A stretch of DNA of 64,000 nucleotides from Desulfobacteraceae bacterium UBA2174 (GCA_002327445.1 DCWA01000019.1:124001-188000); one strand, 5' to 3'; shown: positions 27,714 through 36,776, counted from the first letter of the stretch. Numbers and translations: made by a program. The notes: generated by a model from the sequence alone, not told the origin.

Positions 27714-30395
27714 TCAGTGGGCCTCGGCCCAGTTGGCGCCCCAGGCCACGTTGACCTTCAGCGGCACCTTCAGGTCGAGAATTTGCCCCATCACATCGGC
27801 GACCATTTCCGACAGGTGGTCTTGCTCTTCCGGCGGGGCTTCCAGGACGATTTCGTCATGCACCGAGAGCAGCAGGGCGGCCCGCATGCGTTTGACCTGC
27901 AACAGGGCATCCACGCGGATCATCGCCAGCTTGATGATGTCGGCGGCCGTCCCCTGGATCGGTGTGTTCACGGCGGTGCGCTCGGCGAACTGGCGCACGG
28001 CGCTGTTGCTGCTGTCGATGTCGGGCAGCAGGCGGATGCGGCCGAGCAGGGTGCTGGTGCGGCGGTTTTGGCGGGCTTGGGCGATGGTTTCGTCGATAAA
28101 GCGCTTGACGCCCTGGTAGCGGGAAAAATAGTGGTCGATGTAGGTGCGGGCCATTTTCTGGCTGATCCCCAATTGTCGCGAAAGCCCGAAGGGGCTCATC
28201 CCGTAGATGATGCCGAAGTTGATCGCCTTGGCCTGGCGGCGCAGATCCTCTCCGATTTGCGCCGGCGGCAGGTTGAAGACTTCGCTGGCCGTGCGGGTGT
28301 GGATGTCCTCGTCGGCGGCGAAGGATTCGATGAGAATCGGGTCGTCGCTGCAGTGGGCCAGCACCCGCAGCTCGATCTGGCTGTAGTCGGCCGACATGAG
28401 CCGAAACCCGTCGCGCGGCACGAAGGCCGCACGGATCTTGCGTCCTTCCGGGGTGCGGATGGGGATGTTCTGCAGGTTGGGATCGCTGGAACTCAGGCGG
28501 CCGGTGGCGGCGACGGTCTGGTTGAACGAAGTGTGAATGCGGCCGGTTTCCGGGTGGATCAGCTCCACCAGGGCGTCGGTGTAGGTGGACTTGAGTTTGC
28601 TCAGGCTCCGGTGGCGCAGGATCTGGGCCGGCAGCGGATGGTCGGTGGCCAGGGCGGTGAGCACTTCGACATCGGTGGAGTAGCCGGTGCGCTTGCGGGT
28701 CTTCTTCTGGGTGGGCAGGTGGAGCTTTTCAAAGAGGATGTAACCCAACTGCTGGCCGGAATTGATATTGAAATGTTCCCCGGCCAGGCGGTAAATCTCC
28801 TCTTCGATCTGGGCCAGCTCGCCCTCGAATTCCCGCGACAGGCGCTCCAGTACCCGGCGGTCCACGCTGATGCCGGTCATCTCCATTTTCGCCAGAACGG
28901 GCACCAGGGGAATTTCGACGAAGGCCATCAGCGCGCCGAGTTCCTCCTGTTCCAGCTTTTTTTCAAGCACCTGGTAGGCCATCCAGGTGATGTCGGCATC
29001 CTCGGCGGCATATGCCGTGGCCTTGTCGATGGTCACCTGATCGAAGGTGACGGCCGAGGGCCCCTTGCCGGTCACGTCCGCGTAGGTGATGGTCTGGTGG
29101 TCCAGAAAGTCGAGGGCGATCTGGTCGAGGTTGTGCGCCCGCTTGGAGGGGTTGAGGAGGTAGGAGGCGATCATGGTGTCGAAGACGATCCCGTCGAGAG
29201 CGACGCCGTGGCGGGCGAACACAATGAGGTCGTACTTGATGTTTTGCCCCACCTTGCCGATGGCCGGGTTTTCCAGCAGGGGCCGCAGGGCATCGAGGAT
29301 CGTCTGGCGCGCCAGTTGCTCGGGCGCTCCGAGGTAGCGGTGGCCGCAGGGAATATAGTAGGCCTCGTTGGCGCGCATGGCCACCGAGACACCCACCAGC
29401 TTGGCGCGCATGGGGTCCTGGCTGGTGGTTTCGGTGTCGATGGCGAAGATCTTGGCCGCTTTCATGGCCCTGATCAGATCCTGGAGCCCTTCCGGGCTGG
29501 AGACGGTGTGATATCGCTTCTGCCGCCGGTCGGTGTCCACGGGAAACTTTTTTTGAAGCTGGGAGAATTCGAGCTCCTTGAACAGCGCTCCCAGTTCGGC
29601 GGCATTCGGGGCCTCGTTGCGAAACCGGTCGGGCTCGAACGCCACCGGGGCGTCGGTGCGGATTTCCACCAGCTTGCGGCTCAACCAGGCCTGGTCCTTG
29701 AATGCGGCCAACTTTTCCCGCTGTTTGGCCGAGGTCACGGCATCCAGATGGGCGTAGAGCGCTTCCATTGAGCCGTGGGTGCGGATCAGTTCGGCGGCGG
29801 TTTTGGGGCCGATGCCGGGGACGCCCGGGATGTTGTCCGTGCTGTCGCCGGAGAGGCCCATCACGTCGATCAACTGGGCTGGCGACAGGCCGAAGTCTTG
29901 CCGGATCGTATTGATGTCGTTGGTTTTTTCCTTCATCGGGTCCCAGATGGTGGCCCGTTCGGTGACCAGTTGGAGCAGATCCTTGTCGCCGGTGACCATC
30001 ACCACGTCAAAGCCCCGGGCTTCAGCCTGGCGGGCCAGGGTGCCGATGAGGTCGTCGGCTTCGTAGCCGGCCATCTCTATCTGGGGAATGCGAAAGGCCT
30101 CGGTGACGCGCCGGATGTACGGCTGCTGGACCGACAGGGCTTCGGGCATAGGGGGCCGGTTGGCCTTGTAGTCGGGGTAGGTGTCGTGGCGAAAGGTGGG
30201 CCCCCGGGCGTCGAAGAGCATCACCACGTGGGTGGGTTGGCGTTCTTCCATCAATTTGAGGATCATGCGGGCGAAGCCGTAGACGGCGTTGGTGGGCATC
30301 CCCCTGGAGTTGCTCAGGTCGCGGATGGCATGAAAAGCCCGGTAAATGTAGGCCGAGCCGTCGATGAGGTAGATGGTGGGACGCGGGTTGTTCAT
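27714..30395 (-). CDS. polA: DNA polymerase I
   Basis: 893 residues from the ATG at 30395, after AGGTG. An N-terminal 5' nuclease domain (about 1-290, GYEADDLIGT and GLSGDSTDNIPGVPGIG) comes first. A 3'-5' proofreading domain keeps its acidic residues (FAIDTETTS, NIKYD, AEDADI). The family A polymerase domain has DYSQIELRVLAH (motif A), RRQAKAINFGIIYG (motif B) and LSVHDEIVLE (motif C). It performs Okazaki fragment processing and repair synthesis. It converges on the activator gene with a 23-bp gap. Confidence 0.98.
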   Translation of the reverse strand: MNNPRPTIYLIDGSAYIYRAFHAIRDLSNSRGMPTNAVYGFARMILKLMEERQPTHVVMLFDARGPTFRHDTYPDYKANRPPMPEALSVQQPYIRRVTEAFRIPQIEMAGYEADDLIGTLARQAEARGFDVVMVTGDKDLLQLVTERATIWDPMKEKTNDINTIRQDFGLSPAQLIDVMGLSGDSTDNIPGVPGIGPKTAAELIRTHGSMEALYAHLDAVTSAKQREKLAAFKDQAWLSRKLVEIRTDAPVAFEPDRFRNEAPNAAELGALFKELEFSQLQKKFPVDTDRRQKRYHTVSSPEGLQDLIRAMKAAKIFAIDTETTSQDPMRAKLVGVSVAMRANEAYYIPCGHRYLGAPEQLARQTILDALRPLLENPAIGKVGQNIKYDLIVFARHGVALDGIVFDTMIASYLLNPSKRAHNLDQIALDFLDHQTITYADVTGKGPSAVTFDQVTIDKATAYAAEDADITWMAYQVLEKKLEQEELGALMAFVEIPLVPVLAKMEMTGISVDRRVLERLSREFEGELAQIEEEIYRLAGEHFNINSGQQLGYILFEKLHLPTQKKTRKRTGYSTDVEVLTALATDHPLPAQILRHRSLSKLKSTYTDALVELIHPETGRIHTSFNQTVAATGRLSSSDPNLQNIPIRTPEGRKIRAAFVPRDGFRLMSADYSQIELRVLAHCSDDPILIESFAADEDIHTRTASEVFNLPPAQIGEDLRRQAKAINFGIIYGMSPFGLSRQLGISQKMARTYIDHYFSRYQGVKRFIDETIAQARQNRRTSTLLGRIRLLPDIDSSNSAVRQFAERTAVNTPIQGTAADIIKLAMIRVDALLQVKRMRAALLLSVHDEIVLEAPPEEQDHLSEMVADVMGQILDLKVPLKVNVAWGANWAEAH

Positions 30396-30545
30396 TAGGG
30401 GCACCTGAAAAGAAGCGGCCGCCGTAGACAGGGGCGGAGGCCTTGGTTATATTGGACGCCAAAGAGAGTAAATTCTGGAATCGTTTCGATTTTTTACCAC
30501 GATCGGTGAGGGGCCACAAGCGCCCGTGAATGTGGGTGGGGTGAG

Positions 30546-30773
30546 ATGCGTGAGCCGAGTGAAAAACCGCTTTCCTGGCGCGAGCGCCGCAAACGCGCCA
30601 GGGTAACCGTCTGTCACTGCTGCGGCGCCAAGGTTCCGTTTTGCTGGCAGTGCCGCTGCGGTTTCGCCATCTGCCAGGACTGCATGCTGGAAAACTTCTG
30701 GGGGATGTCCTGCAACGGGATCACCTGGCAGTGCCCGGACTGTGGCGCCCAGAACGGGTTCGGCAATCAGTGA
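30546..30773 (+). CDS. Small zinc-ribbon-like cysteine-rich protein
   Basis: 75 residues with eleven cysteines arranged as CHCC, CWQCRC, CQDC and CPDC, and a basic N-terminus (WRERRKRARV). The final QCPDCGAQNGFGNQ is typical of zinc ribbons. It is divergent from polA, separated by 141 bp. The function is unknown; nucleic-acid or protein binding is possible. Confidence 0.7.
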   Translation: MREPSEKPLSWRERRKRARVTVCHCCGAKVPFCWQCRCGFAICQDCMLENFWGMSCNGITWQCPDCGAQNGFGNQ

Positions 30774-30800
30774 CCCCGGCCGGCTTCCTGGCAGTTCCCT

Positions 30801-31127
30801 CTATTTCTCCAGGTAATCCTCCCGCACGGGCGAGAACACCTCCATGGCCACCGTGTCCGCCAGGGCTTCGCCGCCGTGGGGAACCTCCGACGGCACGGTC
30901 CAGGCATCGCCGGGGATGGCCTCGAAGGTTTCTTCCCCCACCTTCAGGCGCAGCCGCCCGCTGACCAGGTAGCCGGTCTGCTCGTGGGGATGGTGGTGAA
31001 CGGGTAGAACCGCTCCGGCGGCCAGATGAAACTCGGCCAGCAGGGTGCGTTCCCCGTGGACGAGGGTTTTCAGGTCGATGCCGTCCAGCACGCGGCGGTA
31101 GCCCTCTGCGTTTTTGCGGTAGAACAT
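30801..31127 (-). CDS. Cupin-domain protein
   Basis: 108 residues from the ATG at 31127, with AGGAGA seven bases upstream. A single cupin barrel has motif 1 as LPVHHHPHEQTGYLVSG (metal-binding His-His-His and Glu) and motif 2 as IPGDAWTVPSEVPHG. Stand-alone cupins of this size bind a metal and a small ligand or act as simple enzymes, and the substrate is unknown. The gene is convergent with the zinc-ribbon gene. Confidence 0.85.
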   Translation of the reverse strand: MFYRKNAEGYRRVLDGIDLKTLVHGERTLLAEFHLAAGAVLPVHHHPHEQTGYLVSGRLRLKVGEETFEAIPGDAWTVPSEVPHGGEALADTVAMEVFSPVREDYLEK

Positions 31128-31461
31128 CGTCGGTTCTCCTTTTTTTATGAGGCAGCTCTTCCGACATCCATTGATAGGTTCAGCCTGATTGAAGGATCGG
31201 CGCTTACTACCTTGATGGCATCCAGAGGCGTCCTCCCTGTCATCCCGGGGCGTACCCCCTGTCATCCCGAGGAGTGCAGCGACGAGGGATCTCTTCGAAT
31301 TTGCTGCCATTTCCCGTCGTATTCCCGACTGCGGATTCCTCGCTCACGCTCGGAATGACAAGGGAAGATCCTTTCTCCCCAAGGCGCAGCGAAAAGGGAT
31401 CTTCTCAAAATGCAAGGTCTATCCAACCGCCAACCGTCGGAAAAAATAGGCGGATAGCTGT
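31128..31461. other. Gene-free region carrying dispersed repeats
   Basis: This 334-bp stretch lies between the cupin gene and the LysE gene. It is largely filled by repeat-type DNA: GTCATCCCGGGGCGTACCCC at 31240-31259, GTCATCCCGAGGAGTGCAGC at 31261-31280, and the 72-bp element at 31288-31359. I see no convincing small gene; a cupin promoter must lie near 31130-31200. Confidence 0.6.
31288..31359. repeat. Dispersed repeat, copy A
   Basis: This 72-bp segment from GATCTCTTCGAATTTGC to CTCGGAATGAC is about 88% identical to 35528-35600 (copy B). The shared core CGTATTCCCGACTGCGGATT is perfect. The end GGATTCCTCGCTCACGCTC followed by GGAATGAC is the inverse of the nearby GTCATCCCGAGGAGTG-type repeats, so the elements come in inverted pairs. 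Confidence 0.85.
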
Positions 31462-32103
31462 TCAGCCAAGGACCACGAGTTTCTGCAAGCCGGCATATCC
31501 GAACATCCCGGCAAAAAAGATCAGGAAAATGGCGCAGGCGGCGATCAGGCCCCGGTAGGCCCGGTCGCTCATGAACCGTTTGCCCTTCCACACCGCGGCG
31601 GCCACGATGGCATACCAGGCGAAGTCGGCCAGGATATGACCGACGAAAAAGGCGGCCACTCCCACCATTCCCGGGGCCAGGCTCTGGGTAATGTAACCCA
31701 GCCCGATGGAAACCCACCAGATGATCCAGTAGGGATTGGCCAGGCTGAGCAGGATCCCGGCCACCACCAGGTTGCGGCCGGCCTCCCGTTTCGGCTGGAC
31801 CGCCAGGGTCAGGTGCGGCAGGCTTCGCAGCATGCCCCAGGCCATCCAGAGCAGCACGCTGCCGCCCAGCAAGGCGGTGGCGATGAACACCGGTTCCTTT
31901 TTCAGCAGCGGTCCCACCCCGAACACGAGGGCCACCACCAGGGCCAACTCCAGGATCCCGTGTCCCACGATGAGCAGCGGCCCGGCGGAAGGCCCGCGGC
32001 GCGAACTTTCGCTCACCGTCACAGTGAACAGCGGTCCGGGCATCAGGGCGCCGGAGAGGGCCACGGCGAAGGAGGTGGCAAAAATGGCGAGCAAGGCGGT
32101 CAC
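31462..32103 (-). CDS. LysE/RhtB-family exporter
   Basis: 213 residues, six predicted membrane helices. GTG at 32103 overlaps the TGA of the upstream tyrA-mazG gene by four bases; there is no clear ribosome site, so expression probably relies on coupling. The motif GALMPGPLFTVTVSESSRRG near the N-terminus and LANPYWIIWW in the middle are typical of amino-acid exporters of the LysE superfamily. Its position at the end of an aromatic-biosynthesis operon suggests efflux of an aromatic or related amino acid, which is an inference. Confidence 0.85.
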   Translation of the reverse strand: MTALLAIFATSFAVALSGALMPGPLFTVTVSESSRRGPSAGPLLIVGHGILELALVVALVFGVGPLLKKEPVFIATALLGGSVLLWMAWGMLRSLPHLTLAVQPKREAGRNLVVAGILLSLANPYWIIWWVSIGLGYITQSLAPGMVGVAAFFVGHILADFAWYAIVAAAVWKGKRFMSDRAYRGLIAACAIFLIFFAGMFGYAGLQKLVVLG

Positions 32104-33209
32104 GGTTTGTCCGTTTTGATCGGGGTCAATTTTGGGTTGTTCCAGTGCCGGTCCCGGTCGCGGTTCGTTTTCTTCTCCAGGTTGCGGCGCAGGGCCTCGC
32201 TCAGGTTCACCCCGGTCTGGTTGGCGATGCACACCAGCACGAAGAGCACATCGGCCAGTTCGTCGGCTAGGCTGTCGGCTTTCTCGGGCCTTTTGAAACT
32301 TTGTTCTCCGTAGCGCCGCGCCATAATCCGAGCCAACTCGCCGACTTCCTCCATCAGCAGGGCCGTGTTGGTCAGCTCGCTGAAATAGCGCACCCCGTGG
32401 GTGCGCACCCAGGCATCGACCCGGTCCTGCAACGGGGAGAGATCGGGGTCGGCCGGGGGGAGCATCCCGTTCTTTTCGGTTTCCTTCGGCTCCAGCCGCG
32501 ACGCAACGGACTCCATGGACCGGACGAAAGCCGTTCGCTGCTCCCGGGCAAAGGGGTTGAAGCGGTGCATGTCCTCGAAGAGTTGCCAGGTGTCGTTTTC
32601 CACCACCCCGAGGATGTGCAGCAGGCGGCGGTAGCCCTCGGTGTCGATCTCCAGCGGCCTGGCGCCGAAGGCGGCCAGGCTGCGGCCGATGAAATGGGTC
32701 AAGGCGAGGCTGACGGCGATCTGCCGGTCGTGCGCATCGGCGGAGGTCTCGATGATTTCCAGCCCCCGTTCGGCCAGCCAGCGCGCGATGGGTTCATAGC
32801 GGGCCTCGTCGATGCGTTCCCGGCAGACCACAATCTTGCGGCCCGCCAGCGAATCGGCCGCCGAATCGGGCCCGAACATGGGATGGGTGGCGAGAATCGG
32901 GGTCGCCGGCGGCAGAATCTCCTTCATCCAGCGGACGGGCAGCACCTTCACCGAGCAGACGTCCACCACCAGCGTGTCCGGACCAAGGAGGGGCGCGATG
33001 CGTTGGAGGTGCTCGCGCAGGGCGGAGATCGGCACGCAGAGCACCACGATCTCCTGGCGGCAAATTTCTTCGATGGAGCCCGGCACGGCCCCCACGGCGC
33101 GGATGGCTTCGCTCTTGGCGCCGGTGTCCAGGACAAGCACCGGCAGATCCTGGGCCAGATAGCGGGCCGTCAATGCACCGAAGCGGCCGAATCCGATGAT
33201 GCCGATCAT
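32100..33209 (-). CDS. tyrA: Prephenate/arogenate dehydrogenase fused to a MazG-like pyrophosphohydrolase
   Basis: 369 residues from the ATG at 33209, overlapping the aminotransferase stop. Residues 1-248 are a TyrA-type dehydrogenase: the Rossmann start MIGIIGFGRFG, VVDVCSVK, ATHPMFGP and the catalytic H in SLALTHFIGR. Residues 249-369 continue in the same frame as an all-alpha NTP-pyrophosphohydrolase of the MazG/dCTPase type, with LMEEVGELAR and DELADVLF providing the EExxE and ExxD metal ligands. There is no stop or clear ribosome site between the halves, though an in-frame ATG lies at 32465. TyrA makes hydroxyphenylpyruvate or tyrosine, and the second half would hydrolyse a nucleotide. 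Confidence 0.87.
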   Translation of the reverse strand: MIGIIGFGRFGALTARYLAQDLPVLVLDTGAKSEAIRAVGAVPGSIEEICRQEIVVLCVPISALREHLQRIAPLLGPDTLVVDVCSVKVLPVRWMKEILPPATPILATHPMFGPDSAADSLAGRKIVVCRERIDEARYEPIARWLAERGLEIIETSADAHDRQIAVSLALTHFIGRSLAAFGARPLEIDTEGYRRLLHILGVVENDTWQLFEDMHRFNPFAREQRTAFVRSMESVASRLEPKETEKNGMLPPADPDLSPLQDRVDAWVRTHGVRYFSELTNTALLMEEVGELARIMARRYGEQSFKRPEKADSLADELADVLFVLVCIANQTGVNLSEALRRNLEKKTNRDRDRHWNNPKLTPIKTDKP

Positions 33210-34336
33210 AGGCGTTTCCTCAAGCGTTCGAATGCATCGGCGAGTTTCTCCCGGCCCACGGCGTAACAGATGCGCAGGTGGCCCGGGGTGCCGAAGGCCT
33301 CTCCCGGCACCATGGCCACACCGGTCTGAAGGAGCAGGTCCATGGCGAAATCCCGGCTGCTCTGGCCGACCGCCAGGCGACGGCGCACGTCCGGAAACAG
33401 GTAAAACGCTCCCTCCGGTTCCGTGCAATCGAAGAGTGCCCTGGTCTGCTCCAGGGCAAAACGCCTCAGGCCGTCCAGTTCCGCCAGCCAGGCCTCCAAC
33501 CAGGGCGCTTCGCCTGCAGCGGCCAGCGCACCATACTGGGCGAAGGTGCACACATTGCCGCACAGGTGGCTCTGCAACCGTTCCAGTGCCCGGGCCACGT
33601 CGCCCGCGGCGGCGACATAGCCGACCCGGAACCCCGTCATGGCAGCGGCCTTGGAAAAGCTGCGCACCACGATGAGCCGGTCCCGCATATCGGCCAGGGA
33701 CCAGGGGGTGAACGCCTCATGGGGAGGGTAGACGAAATCGTGGTAGGCCTCGTCGGAGACGATGTAAAAATCGTTCTCACGGGCCAGCCTGGCCAGGTTT
33801 TCGAAGGTTTGGCGCGGGTAGACGGCGCCGGTGGGATTGTTGGGGCTGTTGACGATGATGGCGCGGGTGCGGGGACCGGCGGCCCGGGCAATCGCCTCCA
33901 TGTCCAACTGGTGGTCGCTGCGGCAAGGGACAGATACCGGTTCGGCGCCCGCCAGACGCACCTGGGCGGCGAAGCTCACCCAGCAGGGAACCGGCAGGAT
34001 CACCTCGTCGCCCGGGTCGCAAATCGCCTGGAAGATGGAAAACAACGCCTGCTTGGCCCCGTTGGTCACCACGATGTGCTCGGGGCCAAGCCCCTCGAAT
34101 GCCGCGGCCAGGCGTTCTCGCAGGGCCGCCACGCCGCTGGTGGCATCGTAGCGGGTGCGGCCGCTTTCAAGTGCCCGGGCGGTGGCCGCCTTCACCGGAT
34201 CCGGGGTGGCGAATTCCGGCTCGCCGATGGCCAGGTTGATGACGTTCCGCCCCTTCTGGCGCAGATCGCGCATCAAGGGAATGAAGGCCGCCGTGGGCGA
34301 GGCGTCGATACGGGCGATCCGCCGGGCCAATCTCAT
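33206..34336 (-). CDS. Class-I PLP aminotransferase (aspartate/aromatic type)
   Basis: 376 residues. The ATG at 34336 overlaps the aroC stop by four bases. Fold-type I signatures are NSPNNPTGAVY, SDEAYHDFVY (Asp and Tyr contacting PLP), SFSKAAAMTGFRVGY with the Schiff-base lysine, and GHLRICYA with the substrate-carboxylate arginine. It resembles the AspC/PatA group. Between chorismate synthase and prephenate dehydrogenase it most likely transaminates prephenate, hydroxyphenylpyruvate or phenylpyruvate. Confidence 0.92.
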   Translation of the reverse strand: MRLARRIARIDASPTAAFIPLMRDLRQKGRNVINLAIGEPEFATPDPVKAATARALESGRTRYDATSGVAALRERLAAAFEGLGPEHIVVTNGAKQALFSIFQAICDPGDEVILPVPCWVSFAAQVRLAGAEPVSVPCRSDHQLDMEAIARAAGPRTRAIIVNSPNNPTGAVYPRQTFENLARLARENDFYIVSDEAYHDFVYPPHEAFTPWSLADMRDRLIVVRSFSKAAAMTGFRVGYVAAAGDVARALERLQSHLCGNVCTFAQYGALAAAGEAPWLEAWLAELDGLRRFALEQTRALFDCTEPEGAFYLFPDVRRRLAVGQSSRDFAMDLLLQTGVAMVPGEAFGTPGHLRICYAVGREKLADAFERLRKRL

Positions 34337-35415
34337 CGGCCCCTCGCTTGCTGGCGCAGGATCAGGTCGCCGATTACCAGGGCCGCCATGGCTTCGACGA
34401 TGGGAACGGCGCGGGGGACGACGCACGGATCGTGGCGGCCGCGGGCTTGCAGGGTGACCGGACGTCCATCGTAATCGACCGTTTCCTGGGGCAAACCGAT
34501 GGTGGCCGGGGGCTTGAAGGCCACACGAAACACGATGGGCTGGCCGTTGCTGATGCCGCCCTGGATGCCGCCGCTGTAATTGGTAGCCGTCGCCAGGCGC
34601 CCGTTTTTTTCGATGAACAGGTCGTTGTGGGCGCTGCCCCGCATCCGGGCCGCCGCGAAGCCGGAACCGATCTCAAATCCCTTGGTGGCGGGGATGGAGA
34701 GCATGGCCCGGGCCAGCAGAGCCTCGAACTTGTCGAAGACCGGTTCCCCCAGACCGATTGGCACGTTGCGGCAGACGCAAACCAGGATGCCTCCGACGGA
34801 ATCCTTAGCTTCCCGCACGGCGGTGATCAGGTCGGTCATGGCGACGGCCGTGGCGGCATCCGGGCAGCGAACCGGGTGGGCGTCGACTGTTTTGCGCGAG
34901 AGGATATTGATGTCCGGCAAGGGCGCCGCGATGTCTCCCACCGCCTCGACCCAGGCCACAATCTCGATCCCGAAATTTTCCAATAGCCACTTGTCGACTA
35001 CGGCCCCTGCGGCGACCCGGCCGATGGTTTCCCGGGCGCTGGCCCGCCCGCCGCCACTGCGGGCCGCAAGACCGTACTTGATCCGATAGGTGTAATCGGC
35101 GTGGGACGGCCGGGGGACGGCGTCCATCTCGCCGTAGTCGCCAGGCCGCTGGTCTCGGTTTTCCACCTGCATGGCGATGGGGGTGCCCAACGTGCGGCCG
35201 TTTTCCACCCCGGAAAGAATGCGCACCTGGTCCACCTCGCTGCGGTCGGTGGTCAGGGTGCTCTGGCCGGGTCGGCGCCGGTCGAGCTGGGTCTGGATGT
35301 CGGCTTCCGAGAGCGCCAGGCCCGCCGGGAGGCCGTCGAGCACGGCGCCCACGGCCTTTCCATGGGATTCGCCGAAGGTGGTTGCTTTGAGCAGGGTGCC
35401 GAAGCTGCTGGACAC
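34333..35415 (-). CDS. aroC: Chorismate synthase
   Basis: 360 residues. GTG at 35415 with GGAGGAAT six bases upstream is the start, giving SSSFGTLLKATTFGESHG, the conserved first strand with the flavin-binding histidine. Further signatures are RRPGQSTLTT, ASARETIGRVAAGA and HDPCVVPRAVPIVEA. It converts EPSP to chorismate with reduced FMN. It opens a coupled operon aroC, aminotransferase, tyrA-mazG, lysE and is divergent from aroD. Confidence 0.97.
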   Translation of the reverse strand: MSSSFGTLLKATTFGESHGKAVGAVLDGLPAGLALSEADIQTQLDRRRPGQSTLTTDRSEVDQVRILSGVENGRTLGTPIAMQVENRDQRPGDYGEMDAVPRPSHADYTYRIKYGLAARSGGGRASARETIGRVAAGAVVDKWLLENFGIEIVAWVEAVGDIAAPLPDINILSRKTVDAHPVRCPDAATAVAMTDLITAVREAKDSVGGILVCVCRNVPIGLGEPVFDKFEALLARAMLSIPATKGFEIGSGFAAARMRGSAHNDLFIEKNGRLATATNYSGGIQGGISNGQPIVFRVAFKPPATIGLPQETVDYDGRPVTLQARGRHDPCVVPRAVPIVEAMAALVIGDLILRQQARGR

Positions 35416-35730
35416 GGGGATTCCTCCGCTGAAAAAATGAGTGTTACAGGCACTATCACAATCGGCCGGCGGGCGGCAACCGGCAGGCGGAGGTTGGGAT
35501 GGTTTCGCCGAAGCAGCGATTTGTCTGATCTCCTCCGGATTTGCCGCCACTTTCCGCCGTATTCCCGACTGCGGATTCCTCGCTGACGCTCGGAATGACG
35601 GAGGAGGAGAAAGGTCGGAATGACAGGGGAGAAGGGGGGAATGAAACAGGAACGGAAAATCATAAAGATGGTCAAACGGCCTGTTCGATGGTAGAAAAAA
35701 CCGAAGGCCATAGTCCAACAAGGATTTTTC
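35416..35730. other. Divergent aroC-aroD intergenic region
   Basis: This 315-bp stretch must contain promoters for both aroC (minus) and aroD (plus). The central part is copy B of the dispersed repeat (35528-35600), followed by a G/A-rich tract GGAGGAGAAAGGTCGGAATG near 35601-35620. I see no gene. AAGGA before the aroD start is its ribosome site. Confidence 0.55.
35528..35600. repeat. Dispersed repeat, copy B
   Basis: This 73-bp element matches copy A at 31288-31359 in the same orientation, with the identical core CGTATTCCCGACTGCGGATT and the end CTCGGAATGAC. It lies between divergent promoters in gene-free DNA, like other short intergenic mosaic-type repeats. Confidence 0.85.
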
Positions 35731-36507
35731 ATGCGCATGACCGCTTCCAGACCGGTTGACGTCCGCGGACGGCTCATTGGCGGCCCGGCTCCCTTGATCT
35801 GTATTCCCCTGGCCGCAGCCGATCTGCCAGACCTCATGAACCAAGCCCGGGCCGCCGCCGCTCTGGCGCCGGATCTGGTCGAATGGCGGGCCGACGGGTT
35901 CGAGGATCTTCACTATCCCGAGAATCTGGCCGGAATCCTGGCGGAATTGAGATCAGCCATCGGCGATTTGCCGCTGATCTTTACCTTGCGCCGGATCGAG
36001 GAAGGCGGCTTCAGGGCCATTGATGAGGCGCTTCGGTTGCGCAGCAATTTGGCCGCCATACTGTCAGGCCAAATTGACATCCTGGACACCGAGCTGGCCA
36101 ACGATGAGGATTTTATCGCCACCGTGCGCGAAGCCTGCCGGCGTGCGGGCGTCCGGTTGGTTCTCTCTTGGCACGATTTCGAGAAAACGCCGGAGGCGGC
36201 GGTAATCGTCCAGCGGCTGGCCCGGGCCGAAGCCCTGGGCGCAGACATCGCCAAGGCGGCCGTGATGCCGGTGGACGGTGAGGACGTTTTCACTCTGCTG
36301 GAAGCCACCCGGCAAGCCCGCCGGGGGGCAGTAAAAATTCCTCTGATCACCATGGCCATGGGACCAAAGGGACTCATTTCTCGCGTTGTGGGAAGCGCTT
36401 ACGGCGCTGACGTCACCTTTGCCGTGGGCGTTCAGACCACGGCGCCGGGGCAGGTGCCCATCGAGAAGTTGCGGGAAGTGTGGCGGGTGCTGGGGATGGC
36501 GCCCTGA
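35731..36507 (+). CDS. aroD: 3-Dehydroquinate dehydratase, type I
   Basis: 258 residues. The TIM-barrel type I enzyme is recognised by DLVEWRADGFED, the catalytic histidine in LSWHDFEKTP, the Schiff-base lysine in DIAKAAVMP and the lid motif MGPKGLISRVVGSAYGA. It dehydrates 3-dehydroquinate to 3-dehydroshikimate in the shikimate pathway. It is transcribed away from aroC and converges on aroK. Confidence 0.96.
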   Translation: MRMTASRPVDVRGRLIGGPAPLICIPLAAADLPDLMNQARAAAALAPDLVEWRADGFEDLHYPENLAGILAELRSAIGDLPLIFTLRRIEEGGFRAIDEALRLRSNLAAILSGQIDILDTELANDEDFIATVREACRRAGVRLVLSWHDFEKTPEAAVIVQRLARAEALGADIAKAAVMPVDGEDVFTLLEATRQARRGAVKIPLITMAMGPKGLISRVVGSAYGADVTFAVGVQTTAPGQVPIEKLREVWRVLGMAP

Positions 36508-36602
36508 GTCAGCTTTTGCCACCAGAGCTGGTGCGAACGAATTGATCGATCGGTTTCGAAATCTCCGGATCGTCTTCCGCCGTCTCGTTCCGATGAACAT
36601 GG

Positions 36603-36690
36603 ATTCCGGATCAAGTCCGGAATGACGGAAAAAGAGCCGGACGAATCCGGGTTCCTTCAGTGCCCGTCACCCCGGGCGAAGACCCGGGGT
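36603..36690. repeat. Two REP-like hairpin repeats in the aroD-aroK gap
   Basis: Two short palindromes occur in tandem. One is ATTCCGGA-TCAAG-TCCGGAAT (36603-36623); the other is ACCCCGGG-CGAAGA-CCCGGGGT (36669-36690). Both sit in the same frame of GTCA/ATGG-type flanks, so they are two divergent members of one repeat family. They lie between convergent genes and may act as transcription or exonuclease barriers. Confidence 0.75.
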
Positions 36691-36776
36691 CCATTTTCGA
36701 GAGCTGAAGATTTCAGTAAGCATTCCAAATAATTGACACTCAGTCACAGACGAGCGGGGCAAGAGCAAATTCTCGA

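Noticed and set aside
27714..30395. Possibility of an exonuclease-dead DNA polymerase I
   Set aside because: The acidic proofreading residues (DTET, NIKYD, AEDAD) are present.
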